From Alkalilimnicola ehrlichii (GTDB taxonomy: Bacteria > Pseudomonadota > Gammaproteobacteria > Nitrococcales > AK92), in NCBI RefSeq assembly GCF_003399765.1, contig NZ_NFZV01000002.1, forward strand, positions 1 to 64,000: a stretch of 64,000 bases of DNA, read 5' to 3'. Position 1 is the first letter of the stretch; every line of letters begins with the position of its first letter. Positions 28,231 to 38,694 of this stretch are shown one piece after another. The notes beneath the pieces are model-generated. The model had not been told where the DNA came from and did no database searches. It was given only the letters and a program-made list of their open reading frames with translations. The translations under genes and the position numbers were made by a program.

Positions 28231-31200
28231 ATGGCCGGTTTGTTTCCGAAGGACTCAATACGGACGGAACGACTGATAAGCGCGGGCGCCAAAACGCCAG
28301 GCGAGTACGGAATCCCGCGTACCGATAGCGCGTGCCACCTGCTCCGTCAGCGGCTTTTGGAAAAATTTCAACATTATCTCAGTAGCTGCAAGGTATTTAT
28401 TTTCGAGGCCCAGCCCGGACAGGGCAAAACCGTCGCCGCCGCGCAGTGCCTAGAAAGCACCGACAGCACTTCGCTATGGCTACGCTTAAACGACCGCGAC
28501 GCCACGCCGTCGCAACTCGCCGAACAGCTTACTGCGTTGCTAAAACAGCAGTTTCCGCAGCTTGAAACGCGACTTTCTGGGGAGCTTGCGACCTCTCCCC
28601 TCTCACCAAAAGCATTGCAAGACTGCACGCAACAACTCCTGAGAACGCTGGCTACCGAACTCGGCGAGCAAACGCTTTTTGTCGTGCTCGACGAAATCGA
28701 ACGGGTTGCCGAGCACGTCGACACACTGGCATTTATTGCCGACTTGACGCGCCAGGCGCCGCCCTCGCTAAAAATCGTCCTGAGCGGGCGAACGATCCCG
28801 GCAGTGATAGGATCGCAACTACCAGTAGAATCTACGCTGTGGATTCGCAACGCGGAGTTAGCGTTCACCGCCGACGAAATACGGCAGCTTTATCAGGACA
28901 CCTTGCAACTTGCCTATCCGCGCCGTTTAGCGCAAACGCTGTACCGCCTAACCCGCGGCTGGATCACCGGCATCGTACATCTGCTAGAAGGACTAAGATC
29001 GGCCTCGCCGCAACAACCGGACCCGAAGCACAACAGCTGGCCGCCGCTGCAGATCGCCCACGAAGGCATCTCCGCATTTTTCCAAAAGCACGTATTCGAT
29101 CGTCTACCGCAAGAGGAGCAGCGCCTCCTCGCCGCGCTGGCATGGTTAGATCCTGTCTCGCCTTCGTTAACGAAAGCAGCGCTCGGTACTGCCGAACCCG
29201 ACAAGCGGCTCAAGGAATTAGCAGGAAAGAATTTGTTCTTTCATTCGCTGCCCACTAGCGGCCAGCATTTCGAGTTTCACCCGCTGTTTCGAACGTTCTT
29301 GCTCGAACAAAGCCATCAGGTATTAGACTCGGCAACCCACTTGGCGACTCTGACCAAAGCCGCCGAAACCGCTCGCTTGCAGGGCAATAGCAGCCTTGCC
29401 GTGCGCTATGCCTTACGAGGCGGCGCTTTGGAATTAGCCGACCGGCTGATCGCCGCCGACAAGTCCTTGTTCATTAACCCGCTCGACCACTTTGAAGAAG
29501 ACGTCTGCGCGGACGATTGGACACCGTCGTTGGCGCACCCCTGGCTGGCACTCTTACAAACCGCTGCGGTTCTCGAACATGACCCGCTCAAAGCGCGCCC
29601 ATTGCTACTTCAACTCATCGACAAATTCGTTGCCCGCGGCGACGATATGGGAGAGCTGTGCGCCTCTTCGCTGCTCATCCTTGGCCACAGCATGACCGAC
29701 GGCTGCCGCTCGACAATGAGGCCGTTGCGAGCGCGGATCAACGAGATTGTCGCCCGCCAAATCGAGCCGCTCGAAGCAACTGTTAACTTGATGGTCGGCC
29801 TCGCTATCGGCAGCGCCTTCCTCTACGACGACGCCTGCATGAGGGAATCGCATACGCATGCTTATCGGGCCTTGGAATACGCGCAACAAACGGGAGCCGT
29901 CAATCATGAGGCTAAACTACGTGTCATCCGCGGTTTTGCTTATTTGTTTCTAGGCGAATTATCCAATGCCGCGGTCGAAGTCGAACATCTGCAGCGGCAT
30001 TTGCAAAACCCGGCACTTACGGACCTCAACCGACTCCTGATACGTGGCACCTCATGCTTTTTGATCAGCTGTTATGGCGATCATGAGGGTTTTTGCGTCA
30101 TGCCGCCAAGCTTGAGCGACACAGCGATCACACGCAATTTAAACGCACGATTATCGGCCCCTTAGCGTATCGCTGGCGGGCAGAAGATGCACTCAACACC
30201 GGCAATGTCGACGACATGTTAAAGCATGTCGAGGCAGCCTTGGCGCTTGGTTTCTCCTCCTTCAGCTCCCCGTTACGCAGCCAGCTATTGCAGTATCGTG
30301 CTTACGCCCATGCCGCACGGGGCAATAAAACCGCCGCGCACTTGGACATTCGCGAAGCCATGAAACTGCGCACGGGCCCGGACGGCGAACATTATGTGCT
30401 CCACAGCCTGATTCTACTTGGCGCCACGCACGGTCTGCTCGGCGAAGACAAAGCAGCCGAAGCAGCCTTAACCGAAGCGGTCGAAACAAGCCTGGAAGTC
30501 GACGCGCCTTACCCGATTAGCGGCGCCTACGCGTACCGCGCATGGCTGTTTATTCGGCAACAGCGTACCGATGAAGCAATGGCGGATTGCCGGCAGTTTT
30601 TGGAATTGATGAGAAGCAACGACTACCGAAATTGCTTTGCGTGGTCGCCGCAGATCATCATCCCGGTATTACGTTTTGCCGTTAAACACGACATCGAAGC
30701 GGCCTTTGCCCGATCGCTGGCGGAGAAACGCCTGGGGCTCGACATCGACCACCAAGGTATGACTCGGCCCCTCATTCAATTAAGAACGCTCGGCCGCTTC
30801 GAAATCTGGCTAGAAGACACCTTGTTGATACGAGGGCGGGATTTAACGCCACGGCCTCAGCAATACGTGGCCACGTTAATCGCGGCTCCCGGTCACGAGC
30901 TACCCAGGGAGTCCTTGCAAGAGGCCATGTGGCCGGATGCGGGCCAAAGCTCAAGCAAGCTCTATGCGCTAAGAAACCGGATCAAGAATGTCATAGCGGC
31001 CCGGCACGCGAATATCGACGTTGAGGCCTATTTCGCGTTACGCGGCAGCCTGGCCCGCATCGAGCATGCCATAACGGATGCACAGTCCTTTAGCAGTTAC
31101 GTCCGGCGCGGGCTACAGCATTGGCGCCACAACGAGCTATGGCATGCGGGCAATGCGTTTTACGCGGCCCATTTGCTCTGGCATGGCGGCTACTTTCCAA

Positions 31201-31544
31201 CCGCTCCGGAAACCGACCTGGTACGCGACTACCGCGGCGAGCTGGAGCGCCTCAATCAAAAACGCGTGATCGTATGGTCGGAAATCCTGATCGCCGACGG
31301 CGATATCGACGAAGCGGTCGAGTTGCTGTCGAGCTACTTTGAATCCGACCCGACTCATAACGAAGTTGCCAGCCGGCTCCACCGACTCCACTTTCTCAAC
31401 GGCGACCCGGTAGCGGCCGGCAAGATTCTGCAGCGCCATCAAGCCGCCCTGTACCGCGAAGGCTACCCGCCCGAGGAAGTAAACTGCATTCTCGAAGATA
31501 TTTGCACCGATGCCGGCAGTTTCGGCAGCTTGCTCTCGCCGTAG
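28231..31544 (+). CDS. MalT-like STAND ATPase regulator with C-terminal winged helix and BTAD (apparent frameshift)
   Basis: About 1,104 residues once one base is restored. The N-terminus is a STAND-type NTPase: Walker A FEAQPGQGKTVAA, Walker B FVVLDEIERV, sensor VLSGRTIP. A long TPR-like helical middle follows. Near residue 850 an OmpR-type winged helix begins (LRTLGRFEIWLEDT, TPRPQQYVATLI, LQEAMWPD), then a bacterial transcriptional activator domain to the end. Architecture is thus MalT/AfsR-like with a SARP-like C-terminus. The frame breaks at 30090-30094, a run of five T; six T would read GFLRHAAKLERHS. No sensor or target gene lies beside it. GGAG lies only a base before the ATG, so the start is uncertain. 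Confidence 0.75.
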
Positions 31545-31562
31545 CAGTTTATGGAGGGAGCA

Positions 31563-31844
31563 TTAACGGTACTCGCCGCGCTCGCGTTTAATGAACAAGA
31601 TAAACGCAGCCGGTACATGTGCCACGCCAAAGCCGACCAAGAAAGCCAGCCAGGGGACGATGCCGCCTACTCCCTGATACATCCAGGCTCCAATCAACCC
31701 CAAACCGACACCCGTTGCCGCCAACAGTAGCCGGGTGGCGGTCGCTTGCGCTCGTGTCGCTGCATGCACGGGCAACCGCACCTGCACATACACGAACGCA
31801 ATCAATACACCTACTGCCATGAGGCCAAGCATCGCAGTCTCCAT
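31563..31844 (-). CDS. Small membrane protein of unknown function
   Basis: A 93-residue protein with three hydrophobic segments (AMLGLMAVGVLIAFVYVQV, LLLAATGVGLGLIGAWMY, VPWLAFLVGFGVAHVPAAF) and a basic tail (KRERGEYR). I do not recognise the family. The gene ends 19 bases from the regulator's stop and points at it. Codon use looks like that of the neighbours, and the three clean membrane helices argue that it is real. Confidence 0.6.
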   Translation of the reverse strand: METAMLGLMAVGVLIAFVYVQVRLPVHAATRAQATATRLLLAATGVGLGLIGAWMYQGVGGIVPWLAFLVGFGVAHVPAAFILFIKRERGEYR

Positions 31845-32060
31845 TGATGGCGCCTCGTCATGCCGTCATAGCATGAGAAAGTTGGGCCTGCTGGATAGAC
31901 CAGCAAGACTGCCTCCGGCGGGGATTTTAACGTAACATAGTAGGATCACGTCGCTGTTAGCGAGAAACCGGCTGCCTCAAGGGGTAAGCTCTCTCCCTAG
32001 CACGGCATACCATTCACGGGGACCGCTGGACCGGCCCCACCCGTTCCGAGGACGTAGCGG

Positions 32061-32615
32061 ATGAGCAACTCCTTACGCGATCAATTGCTCAAGCAAGGGC
32101 TTGTAAGCAAAGATCAGGTCCAGAAGGCCGAAGCCGATAAAAGAAAGCACCGCAAGCAGGCGAAGAAGAAACAGCCGCAAGCAGCGCAGCAAATGACGGA
32201 AGCCGAACGCACCCGTAAGCTTGCGGCGAAGCGGCAGGCAGAAAAGATAGCGCGCGATCGACAACTGAATCTTAAGCGCGAGCAGGAACGGCAGGCCCAG
32301 GCCCGCAAAGCTCAGCTCAAGGAGTTGATCGAGAGCAATCAAGTCGCTCGCGAACCGGGCGAAGTCAGCTATAACTTCACGCACGGCAAGCGAATCAAAC
32401 GGCTTTATCTATCGGCGAACCAACATAAGCAATTGGTAGCCGGCAAGCTCGCTATCACCTGCTTTAAGGGCACCTACTATTTGGTGGCACCGGAGGTAGC
32501 GGAGCGTTTGCGGAAAGCCGATGAGAGCCTCTTCCTGCACCGCAATCCGCCACCGTCGGAAGCGGACGACGACCCATACGCGGATTACCCGGTACCGGAC
32601 GACCTCATGTGGTAA
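32061..32615 (+). CDS. DUF2058 (YaiL-like) nucleoprotein/polynucleotide-associated family protein
   Basis: A 184-residue, very basic protein. The first half is a Lys/Arg/Gln-rich coiled coil (MSNSLRDQLLKQGLVSK, then KHRKQAKKKQPQ); the second half is a small domain with YNFTHGKRIKRLYLS and YYLVAPEVAERL, ending in an acidic tail. This matches DUF2058, typified by E. coli YaiL. Function is not established. It stands alone upstream of rlmKL. Confidence 0.87.
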   Translation: MSNSLRDQLLKQGLVSKDQVQKAEADKRKHRKQAKKKQPQAAQQMTEAERTRKLAAKRQAEKIARDRQLNLKREQERQAQARKAQLKELIESNQVAREPGEVSYNFTHGKRIKRLYLSANQHKQLVAGKLAITCFKGTYYLVAPEVAERLRKADESLFLHRNPPPSEADDDPYADYPVPDDLMW

Positions 32616-32803
32616 TACCGTCGATCGCGCCAAGATCGGCGACTCGCGATAAAGGAGCTGTCGATCTTGGTAACAGAGTGCAGGCCATGGCGCAGTTGCA
32701 ACAAAACGGCGCCGCCAAACCACTATTCGTCCCCTCTCAGGACATACTGGGGTAAAAGGAGCAGGGCTTTAGTTGTTCCTTCCACCCTTGATCAGGATGC
32801 TCA

Positions 32804-34945
32804 ATGACCGCCTCAATGCATTTCTTTGCTACCGCTGCGAAAGGCCTGGAGCCGCTTCTGGCCGACGAACTGGAAAAATCGGCGCGAAAGACGTTCGGCC
32901 GGGCCGGGGAGGTGCGAGTTTCCAAGGCCCGCTCGGCACTGCCTACCGGGCCTGCCTATGGTCGCGCCTCGCCAATCGCATCCTGCTCCCGCTTAGTCGC
33001 TTCCCCGCTGAAACGCCGGACGCCTTGTACCAGGGAATACGCGAGATCGACTGGAGCCTACATTTGGCCGCGGAAGGCAGTCTGGCTGTGGATTTCGTCG
33101 CTCAACGTTCGCAAATCACCCACAGCCACTTTGGTGCACTCAAGGTTAAGGACGCGATTGTCGATCAGTTTCGCGACTGTGGCGGCCAACGTCCTTCCGT
33201 CTCGCTGCAAGAACCGGATGTGCGCATTAACGTATATCTGTATCGGGACGAAGCCCAGGTAAGTCTCGATCTCTCGGGAGAGAGCCTGCACCGGCGCGGC
33301 TATCGGGAGCAAGGCGCCGCCGCCCCGCTTAAGGAAACGCTGGCTGCCGCGCTACTACTTCGGGCCGGGTGGCCGGCCATCGCCGCCAATGGCGGCGCCT
33401 TGATCGACCCACTCTGCGGCTCCGGCACTTTACCGATCGAGGCCGCCCTCATTGCCGGAGACATAGCGCCCGGCCTAAACCGTACCTACTATGGCTTTCT
33501 TCGCTGGCGAGGCCATGACGAGGCAGCGTGGAAAGCGCTGATCGACGAAGCCATTGAGCGGGAAGAACAAGGCTTGCAGCGCATCCCCCCGATCGCAGGC
33601 TTCGACAAAGATCTGCATGCGGTTCAAGCGGCCCTGGGAAACGTCGCACGCGCCGGCCTGCAGGGGAAAGTGCATATCGAAAGGCGCAGCTTGGATGAGC
33701 TGCGCCCCATCGGTAAACGTGCCGGCTTACTGGTCGCCAACCCTCCTTATGGCGAGCGGATCGGCGAAACCAGCCGTTTGATCCCGCTCTACAATCAACT
33801 CGGCGCGCTTGCCAAACGTTATCTTCCCGGCTGGCGGGCAGCCATTTTCACCGGTAACCGCGACCTCATTCATCAAATCGGCTTGCGGGCAGAGAAAACC
33901 TATACGCTCTACAACGGCCCCTTAGAGTGTCGCCTCAGCCTATATCCTATTGCCGAGCGGGAAGCGACACGCGAACAAGCCGGACCCGACGGCGCGACCG
34001 ATTTTGCCAACCGGCTGCGCAAAACCGCAAACGCCTCGACCGTTGGCGACGCCAAAACGGGGTCGACTGCTATCGTCTTTACGATGCCGATCTGCCGGAA
34101 TATGCGCTTGCCGTCGATGTTTATCGCGGCAAAGACACTTGGGTACATGTTCAGGAATACCAGGCACCGAAAAGTATTGCTCCGGAGCGCGCCGCCAAAC
34201 GGTTGCGAGAAGCCCTGCGGGCCTTGCCGGAAGTTTTAGAGATTCCCTCCGACAATATCTTCTTTAAGGTGCGGCAGCGGCAACAGGGATCGGCGCAATA
34301 TCAAAAAGTCAGCCGCGAAGGCCGCTATCACGAGGTCAAAGAAGGCCCATGCCGGTTTTTGGTAAATCTCAGCGATTACCTCGACACCGGTCTATTCCTC
34401 GACCACCGCCTGGTCCGCGAGCGCATTCGTCACGAGGCGAAAGGCAAACACTTTCTCAACCTATTCGCCTATACCGGTACGGCGACGGTTCACGCGGCGG
34501 TTGGCGGCGCCATTAGCACCACAACGGTCGACATGTCGAAGACCTATCTAGAGTGGGCTGGCCGGAATTTGGCGCTTAACGGCTTTAAAGACCGACGCCA
34601 TGAGCTCGTGCAGGCGGATTGTCTGCGCTGGCTGGAAGAGATGAGCGAAGCCTGGCCGCGACGCCGTTTCGACCTGATTTTTTGGATCCGCCGACCTTCT
34701 CCAATTCCAAACGGATGCAGCATAGCTTCGACGTCCAGCGGGATCACCCCCGCCTGCTACACCAAGTCATGCGTTTACTGGCACCACAGGGATTGCTGAT
34801 TTTTTCTAATAACTTCCGCAACTTCAAGCTTGCACCGGAAGTCGAACATGAATATGCGGTCAGCACGATCAGCCGGGCGACCATTCCACCGGATTTCGCA
34901 CGCAACCCGAAGATTCATCACTGCTTCGAGTTACGCCATCGGTAA
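32804..34945 (+). CDS. rlmKL: Bifunctional 23S rRNA methyltransferase RlmKL (three apparent frameshifts)
   Basis: About 714 residues if repaired; E. coli RlmKL has 702. The N-terminal half (THUMP plus RlmL, m2G2445) has [21 protein letters not shown], then [14 protein letters not shown] and [12 protein letters not shown]. The C-terminal half (RlmK, m7G2069) has [28 protein letters not shown] and [11 protein letters not shown]. The frame breaks at 32874-32878 (A5 for A6), 34021-34024 (A4 for A5) and 34678-34683 (T6 for T7). After each repair the text matches the E. coli protein (for example [11 protein letters not shown]). Real decay is possible, but three one-base homopolymer losses in otherwise well conserved sequence suggest read errors. 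Confidence 0.9.
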
Positions 34946-34983
34946 ACGGCGACGTACGCTTTATGTATGCCGGTGGGTGGACT

Positions 34984-35652
34984 TCAAGGCAGAATGCCGC
35001 TCACCAGCATATGCCGGTCGCTAATACGCTGGACATCGAACCCTTCGATCCCCGCTTCGGCCAATTGATCCCGCACCTCTTCTAGCGTAAAAGCTGCCAG
35101 CAGGGAGTTAAAGAAGTCCCGTTTCAAGACAGCGGGCTCATCCCCGCTATACTGGTCGACGATACCGCGCGCCTGCTCTTGCGAGGCCGGCCGCAACAAA
35201 TCCATGACCATAACCCGAGTGCCGGCCCGCCCATAGGCCTGCACGGCCTGCCACAATATCTGCGGCCGATGCAGATGGTGTAACAAGCTATTACTGACGA
35301 TGGCCTGATAATTGCCTTGCGGCAACCGTGCCCCTGGCAACAAGCCTTGGAAAAACTCGACCCGGCCCTGCAACTCGGGTTCCCGGACTAACGCCTGCTC
35401 GGCAAAACGCAGCATGGCGGCCGCGCCATCGAGCCCATGCACCAGGCACTGCGGATAACGGCGCGCCAAGCGCAATGCGATATCGCCGGGGCCGCAACCT
35501 AGATCCAAGATGTAGCCGCTCGGCTCCGAAGCGCCAAAACGCGCGTCGAAATGTTCGACAAAGCTGCTATTGGCCGCCTCGAAATCGGCCTCCGCATAGG
35601 CGCGCGCCTGGGCGTCGTCATCCATCAACTCGGGTTCGAGGATACGTTCCAC
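34984..35652 (-). CDS. Class I SAM-dependent methyltransferase
   Basis: A 222-residue methyltransferase of the Methyltransf_25/11 type. Motif I is ILDLGCGPGDIALRLARR, motif II VHGLDGAAAML, and NYQAIVSNSLLHHLHRP with VMVMDLLRP supply the later motifs. The substrate is not evident. The start is GTG 35652 with GAGGAG 6 bases before it. It begins three bases after the DUF4202 stop, so the two are surely co-translated. It faces rlmKL with 38 bases between. Confidence 0.85.
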   Translation of the reverse strand: MERILEPELMDDDAQARAYAEADFEAANSSFVEHFDARFGASEPSGYILDLGCGPGDIALRLARRYPQCLVHGLDGAAAMLRFAEQALVREPELQGRVEFFQGLLPGARLPQGNYQAIVSNSLLHHLHRPQILWQAVQAYGRAGTRVMVMDLLRPASQEQARGIVDQYSGDEPAVLKRDFFNSLLAAFTLEEVRDQLAEAGIEGFDVQRISDRHMLVSGILP

Positions 35653-35655
35653 GGA

Positions 35656-36252
35656 TTACTCCTCAGCCAATGCTTGCTCCACAATCGCTTGCTCGCCAGG
35701 CGACAGCGACAACTCGCCTGCCAACGCTTTGGCTTGGTCCGACATTTTATTCCAGGTTTTGCGGACGATACCAACGAGCTTCTCTTCCGAGTGGTCGGCA
35801 GCGAAATCGGCAAAGTAATGCTGTAGGAAGACGAGACAGGCGGCATCCTCCAGGGCTTGCGTTTCCGCATCGCGGCGCAAGTTTTCTTTCCGCACTAAAC
35901 TCGCGACTCGCTCGCAGAGCTCGTCGTCGTAGCCCGCCTCGCGCAGGATAGCGGCGGCTTCATCGGCCTGCTGCCGCATCAGCTGGCGCCGCCAGGCATG
36001 GTAACCGGCTCGACCGAGCGGATAATCCGCACGCGGTATACGCCAACGCCGCAGATGCTGACTCCTGACCGCTAAACGAAGCGCCTCGGACGCATCCGGC
36101 AACAGGCGCTCAAGCCAGTCGCTCATACGTTGTGCGTAGAGCAACTCGGCCGGCACGGGTTCGCCATCTACGTTTTCGTGTCGAGGGTCTTGTGCATGAA
36201 CTGCATCCAAGCGCGCAATTGCGTCCTCGAAGCGAGATGATGATTCGCTCAC
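35656..36252 (-). CDS. DUF4202 domain-containing protein
   Basis: A 198-residue all-helical cytosolic protein. Features seen across DUF4202 are SRFEDAIARLDAVHAQDP at the start, AQRMSDWLERLLPDASE, HLRRWRIPRADYP, GYDDELCERVASL and LEDAACLVFLQHYF, ending with IVRKTWNKMS. It has HD-domain-like His/Asp placement, but I would not assign catalysis. GTG 36252 is chosen (AGGGAAG upstream); a much longer open frame upstream lacks similarity and overlaps the neighbour. Linked to the following methyltransferase gene. Confidence 0.82.
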   Translation of the reverse strand: MSESSSRFEDAIARLDAVHAQDPRHENVDGEPVPAELLYAQRMSDWLERLLPDASEALRLAVRSQHLRRWRIPRADYPLGRAGYHAWRRQLMRQQADEAAAILREAGYDDELCERVASLVRKENLRRDAETQALEDAACLVFLQHYFADFAADHSEEKLVGIVRKTWNKMSDQAKALAGELSLSPGEQAIVEQALAEE

Positions 36253-36332
36253 GTCTACTTCCCTAGCCCAGTGATATTTACTATTCACTATCGCACGCTT
36301 AGCTGACACCGCCAAGCGCGGCATAACGAGGA

Positions 36333-37149
36333 TTAACGGGCAGAAGCAGACGCAAGCGGCGCTGAAGCGACGGCTAGTACCGGCGAATTCTGCGCTTGGC
36401 CGAGGAACACATCGCGGTAAGAAACGTACAGGACCGCACCGAAGAAGGGCGCTAACAGCAAAGACGCCAAACCGAAGCTCAACAGCACCGCAAATAGCAC
36501 GGCTAGCAGTAAAAAGAAGCTGGTAAACCTCAAGCTCCGCGCGTTCAAACGACACGCCTGAAAGCTCAATAGACTCGCCGCAACCAGCGGCATTCCGCCA
36601 AGCGAGGCCAAGGGCAATGTGAACCAGGCCCCCAGGCCCAACAGGATTCCGGCAAACGCCACTAAGGAGGCGCCCAACAGCGCGCTATAAACGAGGAACG
36701 AAAGCGATACGCCCAAACTCGCCGCTGTCTGTCCGGCTGCCGCCTCCCACTGCATCTGACCCAATAGAGTACCGCCATCGTCGGCGTACTGTGCACTGGC
36801 AACCACTAACAGCAGGGGGCAAAACAATACTGTAACCGACCGCAGTCAACACCGCCGTCCGCGCCGCTTCCAGGTTGCGCGGCAGACAGTCGGTCAGAGA
36901 AAAAGCATTCGTTTGATCGGCCGCCCGCGCTAAACGGACAAAGCTACCGAGGAATAAGGGCGGTACGAACAAGACGGCAAGCAGGCGCACAAGCACCTGT
37001 TCGGTTTGAATCAGCGCCAGACAGACAACCGCCATGGCGGCGGTCGCTAAAGCGTAGGCAACAGGACGCCGCTGCATGAGTGCCACAGCTTCGCGCGCCC
37101 ACCGCCACGGCGCATCCGATTCGACTTGACGGGGCTGAAACGTCTTCAC
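36333..37149 (-). CDS. Multi-pass membrane protein, BPSS1780-like (apparent frameshift)
   Basis: About 271 residues with six to seven hydrophobic helices (for example AYALATAAMAVVCLALI, LAVLFVPPLFLGSFVRLA, FLLLAVLFAVLLSFGLASLL). The N-terminus VKTFQPRQVESDAPWRW resembles the BPSS1780-family membrane proteins of unknown function. The frame breaks at the run of five G at 36815-36819; here one base too many (or two too few) is needed to explain it, unlike the other sites. Removing one gives SIVLPLLLVVASAQYADDG. Start GTG 37149 with AAAGG ahead. Confidence 0.65.
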
Positions 37150-37323
37150 AATCCGGCCTTTCCATGGACAAACCAAGGGCGAGTATAACGGCGCTATCGC
37201 CACTGGGCTGTGACTTAAGTACCCCTTCACGCTTAGGCTTGCGCTGGCGGGGCCCCTTGCTTTGGGCTCCCACCAGGGTAAGCCTAGCCGCATCCGGCCA
37301 GCGTTATCGCAATGACCGAAAGC

Positions 37324-37806
37324 TCAGTCGCGGAAGTTATCGAACTGTAGCGGCATGTCGAAATCGGCGTCGCGTAAGACGGCGATAGCCTTCTGCAGAT
37401 CGTCCCGCTTCTTGCCGGTCACCCGCACTTTTTCGCCCTGAATAGCCGGTTGCACCTTCATCTTCTGGTCTTTGATAAACTTAACGATCTTGCGCGCCAG
37501 GTCGCTGTCGATCCCTTGCCGCAGCGTGACCGCTTGTCGCGCTTCTTTGCCGGCCTGCTCCACTTTGCCCAGTTCTACGCAGTTGATGTCGATGCCGCGC
37601 CGGGTCAGTTTTCCGTACAAAATATCGAGCATCTGCTGGAGCTGAAACTCCGACTCGCTGACCAAAGTCACCACGTTATCCTTGAGCTCGAAATCAGCCG
37701 TAACGCCTTTGAAATCAAAGCGATTAGCGACTTCCCGCTGCGCCTGATCCACCGCGTTGGTGACTTCATGCATATCAAGCTCGGAAACAACGTCGAACGA
37801 CGGCAT
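37324..37806 (-). CDS. yajQ: YajQ-family nucleotide-binding protein
   Basis: A 160-residue two-domain (ferredoxin-like) protein, [19 protein letters not shown] to [10 protein letters not shown]. Conserved are [22 protein letters not shown], and [16 protein letters not shown] Xanthomonas homologue binds cyclic di-GMP; in other species it binds nucleic acid or acts with temperate phage, so the role is unsure. The start is ATG 37806. It lies 90 bases downstream of the DUF455 gene on the same strand and may be read from the metZ operon. Confidence 0.93.
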   Translation of the reverse strand: MPSFDVVSELDMHEVTNAVDQAQREVANRFDFKGVTADFELKDNVVTLVSESEFQLQQMLDILYGKLTRRGIDINCVELGKVEQAGKEARQAVTLRQGIDSDLARKIVKFIKDQKMKVQPAIQGEKVRVTGKKRDDLQKAIAVLRDADFDMPLQFDNFRD

Positions 37807-37896
37807 TTTTCTTCTCCCGCAAAATTTAAAGTAACGTGCAAAAGTCCGGTGCATTCTCGCCGCGTCGGCGAGCACATGAGAGACTTAAGTCAGGCA

Positions 37897-38694
37897 CTAA
37901 CCGAACTGCTCCAAAGCCTTTAGCTCTTCTTCGCTAAAGCCGGCCGCTTGACGCGCCGAGTAGTTGAACGGGCCTTTAAGTCGCCCCCGCATATAGCGAT
38001 CGAGCAATTCGCGGAAGGTCGGCTCCGGCACCAGCCCTCGCTTTTCGCAGGCATACTTGAACCAGTACGAACCGATCGCCACGTGCGCAACTTCTTCTTC
38101 CAGAATAATTTCCAAGATGGCTACGGTCTTATCGTCCCCGACCCTTTGCAAGCGCTCCAGCATGCCGGGCGTCACATCCAGCCCCCGGGCCTCTAGCACC
38201 CTCGGCACAAGCGCCATTCGCACCATATGATCGTGCGCCGTTTCCTCGGCCATTTCCCATAAGCCATTGTGTGCCGGGAAGTCGCCGTAGGTGTACCCCA
38301 ACTCGCCCAACCGACGGTTAAGCATTTCGAAGTGGCTCGCCTCCTCCACCGCCACACGCAACCAATCGGCGTAATAACTATCCGGTAGGTCACGAAACCG
38401 ATAGGCAGCGTCCAGGGCCAGGTTAATCGCATTAAACTCGATATGGGCGATAGCATGAACCAGCGCCGCTCGCCCTTCTTCGGTGGTCAGCTTACGTTGC
38501 ACCAACTCGCGCGGCGCCACCAACGTCGGCCGCAGCGGGCGTCCGGGAGTGCCGATGGGGGCAACCGGCGCGTCATCCCAGCGACTTAAATTGCCATCTC
38601 GCCAGGCTTTGACGAGATCGCGCGTTAATTGGATTTTCCGAGCAGTCTCATCGGCATCGATCGCCGCCCGTAAGAGGGTATAAAGCTCGCTCAT
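37897..38694 (-). CDS. DUF455 ferritin-like protein
   Basis: A 265-residue helical protein of the DUF455 family, which folds like ferritin. Candidate metal ligands are AHIEFNAINLALDAAYRF, VEEASHFEMLNRRL and EEEVAHVAIGSYWFK, each an E/H pair on a helix. Members have been linked to tRNA hydroxylation-like (MiaE) folds, but substrate is unknown. ATG 38694 overlaps the glycerate kinase stop (ATGA), which indicates translational coupling and places it in the metZ operon. Confidence 0.87.
   Translation of the reverse strand: MSELYTLLRAAIDADETARKIQLTRDLVKAWRDGNLSRWDDAPVAPIGTPGRPLRPTLVAPRELVQRKLTTEEGRAALVHAIAHIEFNAINLALDAAYRFRDLPDSYYADWLRVAVEEASHFEMLNRRLGELGYTYGDFPAHNGLWEMAEETAHDHMVRMALVPRVLEARGLDVTPGMLERLQRVGDDKTVAILEIILEEEVAHVAIGSYWFKYACEKRGLVPEPTFRELLDRYMRGRLKGPFNYSARQAAGFSEEELKALEQFG

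Noticed and set aside
30050-30110. Programmed frameshifting in the MalT-like gene.
   Set aside because: The run of five T (GGU UUU UGC) is not a canonical slippery heptamer, and the break fits the same homopolymer loss pattern as the essential genes.
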